Part shown: positions 15,631 through 17,593 of the stretch, in pieces
How positions within the stretch are numbered: position 1 is the stretch's first letter
Layout: each line of letters starts with the position of its first letter
Assembly: GCA_003542575.1 (NCBI GenBank)
Contig: DPKJ01000006.1
Coordinates: 1 to 17,593, forward strand
From: Rikenellaceae bacterium
GTDB lineage: Bacteria; Bacteroidota; Bacteroidia; Bacteroidales; UBA932
Reading direction: 5' to 3'
DNA: 17,593 nt
Made by a program: the position numbers and the translations under genes
The notes under the pieces: model-generated
Seen by the model: only the letters and a program-made list of their open reading frames with translations
Told to the model about the DNA's origin: nothing
Databases searched by the model: none

Positions 15631-16539
15631 CTAATCCTGGATGTACCCGAATTGTCTGAGTTTTCTGTCGTCTTCGCGCCAATCGGGATTTACTTTCACA
15701 AATATCTGTAAAAATACCCTTTTTTCAAAAAAGGTTTCCATATCTTTTCTGGCAAGCGTTCCAATTCTTTTAAGTGCGTCACCACCTTTGCCAATAATAA
15801 TCCCTTTCTGGGAATCTCTTGTAACATAGATGATTGCCTCGACATGATATATATCTTCTGCCTCTTTAAATGCCTCTATTACAACTTCTGTACAGTAAGG
15901 TACCTCCTTGGAATAGTGCAATAGAATTTTTTCGCGGATAATCTCACTCGCAAAAAAACGGAGGTTTCTGTCTGTAAATTGATTTTTATCGTACCAAGCC
16001 TCGTTTTCCGGTATCAACTCCAAAATCCTGTTAAAGATTGCATCCAGATTGAATTTCTCCTGAGCTGAAATTGGAAATATTTCGGCATTTGGCAGAATTT
16101 CGCGCCATGCTGTGTATATCTCTTCAAGTTCTGCCTGATTACTCAAGTCTATTTTATTGATAACAAGAAGTACGGGGGTTGATATCTCTTTAAGGCGGTT
16201 GATGAAGTCAAGATTTTTTTTACTCTTCTCAACTACATCGGTAACATACAATATAACATCGGCGTCAGAAAATGCAGAGCGTACAAAACTCATCATACTC
16301 TCTTGCAGTTTGTAGTTAGGTCGTAAAATTCCAGGAGTATCTGAATAGACAATCTGATAATCCTCTCCGTTTACAATTCCCATTATGCGGTGTCTGGTTG
16401 TTTGAGCCTTGGCTGTTACAATTGACAATCTTTCGCCAACCAGAGCATTCATAAGCGTAGATTTGCCAACATTTGGGTTTCCCACTATGTTGACAAATCC
16501 TGACTTGTGAATTTTTTTAGTCTCTTGAGAACTATTCAT
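15631..16539 (-). CDS. era: Ribosome-assembly GTPase Era
   Basis: Era is a GTPase that binds the 3' end of 16S rRNA and helps small-subunit maturation. Numbering from the ATG at 16539 (302 residues): G1 GNPNVGKS (20-27), G2 TTRHR (47-51), G3 DTPG (67-70), G4 NKID (about 131-134) and G5 SAQ. A C-terminal KH domain follows, with GIIIGKGGDALKRIG. A GTG at 16545 would add two residues; the ATG at 16539 is preferred. It overlaps the stop of the upstream pseudouridine synthase gene by 8 nt (ATGAATAG), a coupling arrangement. Confidence 0.97.
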   Translation of the reverse strand: MNSSQETKKIHKSGFVNIVGNPNVGKSTLMNALVGERLSIVTAKAQTTRHRIMGIVNGEDYQIVYSDTPGILRPNYKLQESMMSFVRSAFSDADVILYVTDVVEKSKKNLDFINRLKEISTPVLLVINKIDLSNQAELEEIYTAWREILPNAEIFPISAQEKFNLDAIFNRILELIPENEAWYDKNQFTDRNLRFFASEIIREKILLHYSKEVPYCTEVVIEAFKEAEDIYHVEAIIYVTRDSQKGIIIGKGGDALKRIGTLARKDMETFFEKRVFLQIFVKVNPDWREDDRKLRQFGYIQD

Positions 16540-17593
16540 AGGCACCCATCTTTAGCAGAGAAATTTCTACATCGGTAAGAAAGCGCCATTGTCCTCTTTT
16601 AAGGTTCTTTTTGGTAAGTCCTGCAAAAAAGACTCTGTCAAGCTTCTTAACCTTATATCCAAGGTGTTCGAATATTCTTCGTACAATCCTGTTTTTACCT
16701 GAATGAATCTCAAGACCAACCTGACTATTCTCTCCATCAACATAGGAAAGAGCATCTGCGTGAGCCTCTCCGTCTTCAAGGTTAATACCCTTAAGAATTA
16801 GATCAAAATCTGATCCGGAAAGATTTTTATCGAGATGAACATGGTATATTTTCTTTTGCATGTTTGAAGGATGAGTCAGCTTCTCTGCCATCTCTCCATC
16901 GTTTGTCAGCAATAGTACACCGGTAGTTGATTTGTCAAGGCGGCCAACAGGGAATACCCTCTGGCTGCATTTACCTTCAATCAGATCCATAACGGTTTTA
17001 TCAGCATTGGGATCAGACATTGTGGTTACAAAGTCTTTAGGTTTATTCATAACAATGTAAACCTTCTCTTCTCCCTTAAGCCTCTCTCCGTTGAATCTTA
17101 TATCGTCGTTATGTGAAACTTTTATTCCAAGCTGAGTTACAATTTCACCATTTATCGAAACCAATCCTGCCTCAATATATTCGTCAGCCTCTCTTCTTGA
17201 GCATACGCCTGAATTTGCAATAAACTTGTTTAGTCTAATGTTTCCGGTGTCCGGTTTATATTCACCAGGAGTGGTTTTGCTCTTTCTTCCTCTCATTTTT
17301 GGTGTACGGTCACTCACAAATGAGTCCTCGTCAAAAAATGATTTGTGCTGACCTTCGACATAAGGTTTGCGTTCTGTTTCGTAAGGTTTTTGTTCACCAT
17401 CAAAAGGTTTTTGTTCTCCTTCGTAAGGCTTACGACCTCTGACAAATGGTCTGCGCTCACCATCAAATGGTTTACGCTCTCTGTCGTATGGTCTGCGCTC
17501 ACCATCAAATGGTTTACGCTCTCTGTCAAACGGTTTACGCTCTCTGTCGTACGGTTTACGCTCACCATCAAATGGTTTACGGTCTCTGTCGAA
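16532..17593 (-). CDS. RluB/RsuA-family rRNA pseudouridine synthase with repeat tail (5' end outside window)
   Basis: This enzyme converts a uridine in rRNA to pseudouridine. The conserved part has an S4 RNA-binding domain (IRLNKFIANSGVCSRREADEY, about 17190-17240) and the catalytic domain with VFPVGRLDKSTTGVLLLTNDG, which contains the catalytic Asp. GKNRIVRRIFEHLGY and the RFLTDVEI end follow, as in RluB. The frame does not begin at the GTG at 17315-17317: it stays open to the last base of the window, adding at least 92 residues. Those residues form a tail of [F/Y]-D-x-E-R-K-P heptads, strongly basic and proline-rich, ahead of a short acidic spacer (FFDEDSF). The true start lies beyond 17593. 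The gene overlaps era by 8 nt. RluB (23S, near position 2605) is the most likely subtype by similarity, but RluE/RluF or RsuA are not excluded. Confidence 0.92.
   Translation of the reverse strand, partial: FDRDRKPFDGERKPYDRERKPFDRERKPFDGERRPYDRERKPFDGERRPFVRGRKPYEGEQKPFDGEQKPYETERKPYVEGQHKSFFDEDSFVSDRTPKMRGRKSKTTPGEYKPDTGNIRLNKFIANSGVCSRREADEYIEAGLVSINGEIVTQLGIKVSHNDDIRFNGERLKGEEKVYIVMNKPKDFVTTMSDPNADKTVMDLIEGKCSQRVFPVGRLDKSTTGVLLLTNDGEMAEKLTHPSNMQKKIYHVHLDKNLSGSDFDLILKGINLEDGEAHADALSYVDGENSQVGLEIHSGKNRIVRRIFEHLGYKVKKLDRVFFAGLTKKNLKRGQWRFLTDVEISLLKMGAYE
17342..17593. repeat. 21-bp in-frame tandem repeat array
   Basis: Eleven contiguous 21-bp units (17363-17593) plus a degenerate twelfth (17342-17362) encode the heptads of the pseudouridine synthase tail. 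Representative plus-strand unit: tggtttacgctctctgtcaaa. Copies differ mainly at third codon positions and at two variable residues (Gly/Arg and Phe/Tyr). Units nearest the conserved domain are the most diverged. The array runs past the right edge, so copy number is a minimum. Confidence 0.95.

Noticed and set aside
16540..16545. GTG start for era at 16545
   Set aside because: An ATG two codons later starts the protein equally well and forms a typical stop-start overlap.
17314..17571. Open frame of 85 codons on the minus strand with its own Ser-Val-Asn-rich heptad repeats
   Set aside because: It is the same 21-bp array read in another frame. The repeat period is a multiple of three, so every frame shows heptads; only the frame joined to the S4 and catalytic domains is supported.
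17342..17593. Possible CRISPR array
   Set aside because: Units are contiguous 21-mers with no spacers and keep a reading frame.

Overview
The window looks like ordinary chromosome from a member of the Bacteroidota, most likely order Bacteroidales. Four things point there. Intergenic regions carry TTTG / TAnnTTTG promoter elements of the Bacteroidota primary sigma factor. Genes lack clear Shine-Dalgarno sites. The tRNA genes do not encode CCA. The topoisomerase IV A subunit and the repeat-extended RluB-type pseudouridine synthase also look like Bacteroidota forms. I see no insertion sequence, phage, CRISPR array, rRNA gene or obvious horizontally acquired island. Genus cannot be fixed from the sequence alone.

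Layout, left to right. (1) 1-938: a minus-strand operon that reads, in transcription order, promoter, tRNA-Thr(UGU), tRNA-Tyr(GUA), tRNA-Gly(UCC), tRNA-Thr(GGU), tuf. The tuf gene runs off the left edge. This is the same order as the E. coli thrU-tyrU-glyT-thrT-tufB operon. (2) 969-7408: a minus-strand run ssb, purA, MFS transporter, dxs and a FeoB-type membrane protein that lacks the usual G domain. A promoter-like box sits just upstream of ssb. (3) 7446-10563: a minus-strand run lysS, SpoU-family RNA methyltransferase, aroE. (4) 10643-12379: recJ, the only plus-strand gene, divergent from lysS across a short shared promoter region and convergent with aroK. (5) 12387-17593: a tight minus-strand run rluB-like, era, parC, aroK. 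The 5' end of the rluB-like gene lies outside the window and encodes an Arg/Lys/Pro-rich heptad-repeat tail.

Most genes are core functions: translation (EF-Tu, tRNAs, LysS, RNA methyltransferase, pseudouridine synthase, Era), DNA replication and repair (SSB, RecJ, ParC), the shikimate pathway (AroE, AroK), purine synthesis (PurA) and isoprenoid/thiamine/pyridoxal precursor synthesis (Dxs). The least ordinary items are the G-domain-less FeoB with a His-rich N-terminus, overlapping dxs, and the 21-bp tandem repeat array in the rluB-like gene. I found nothing I would defend as a wholly new multi-gene system. Coding density is very high and no gene-free stretch exceeds 300 bases.
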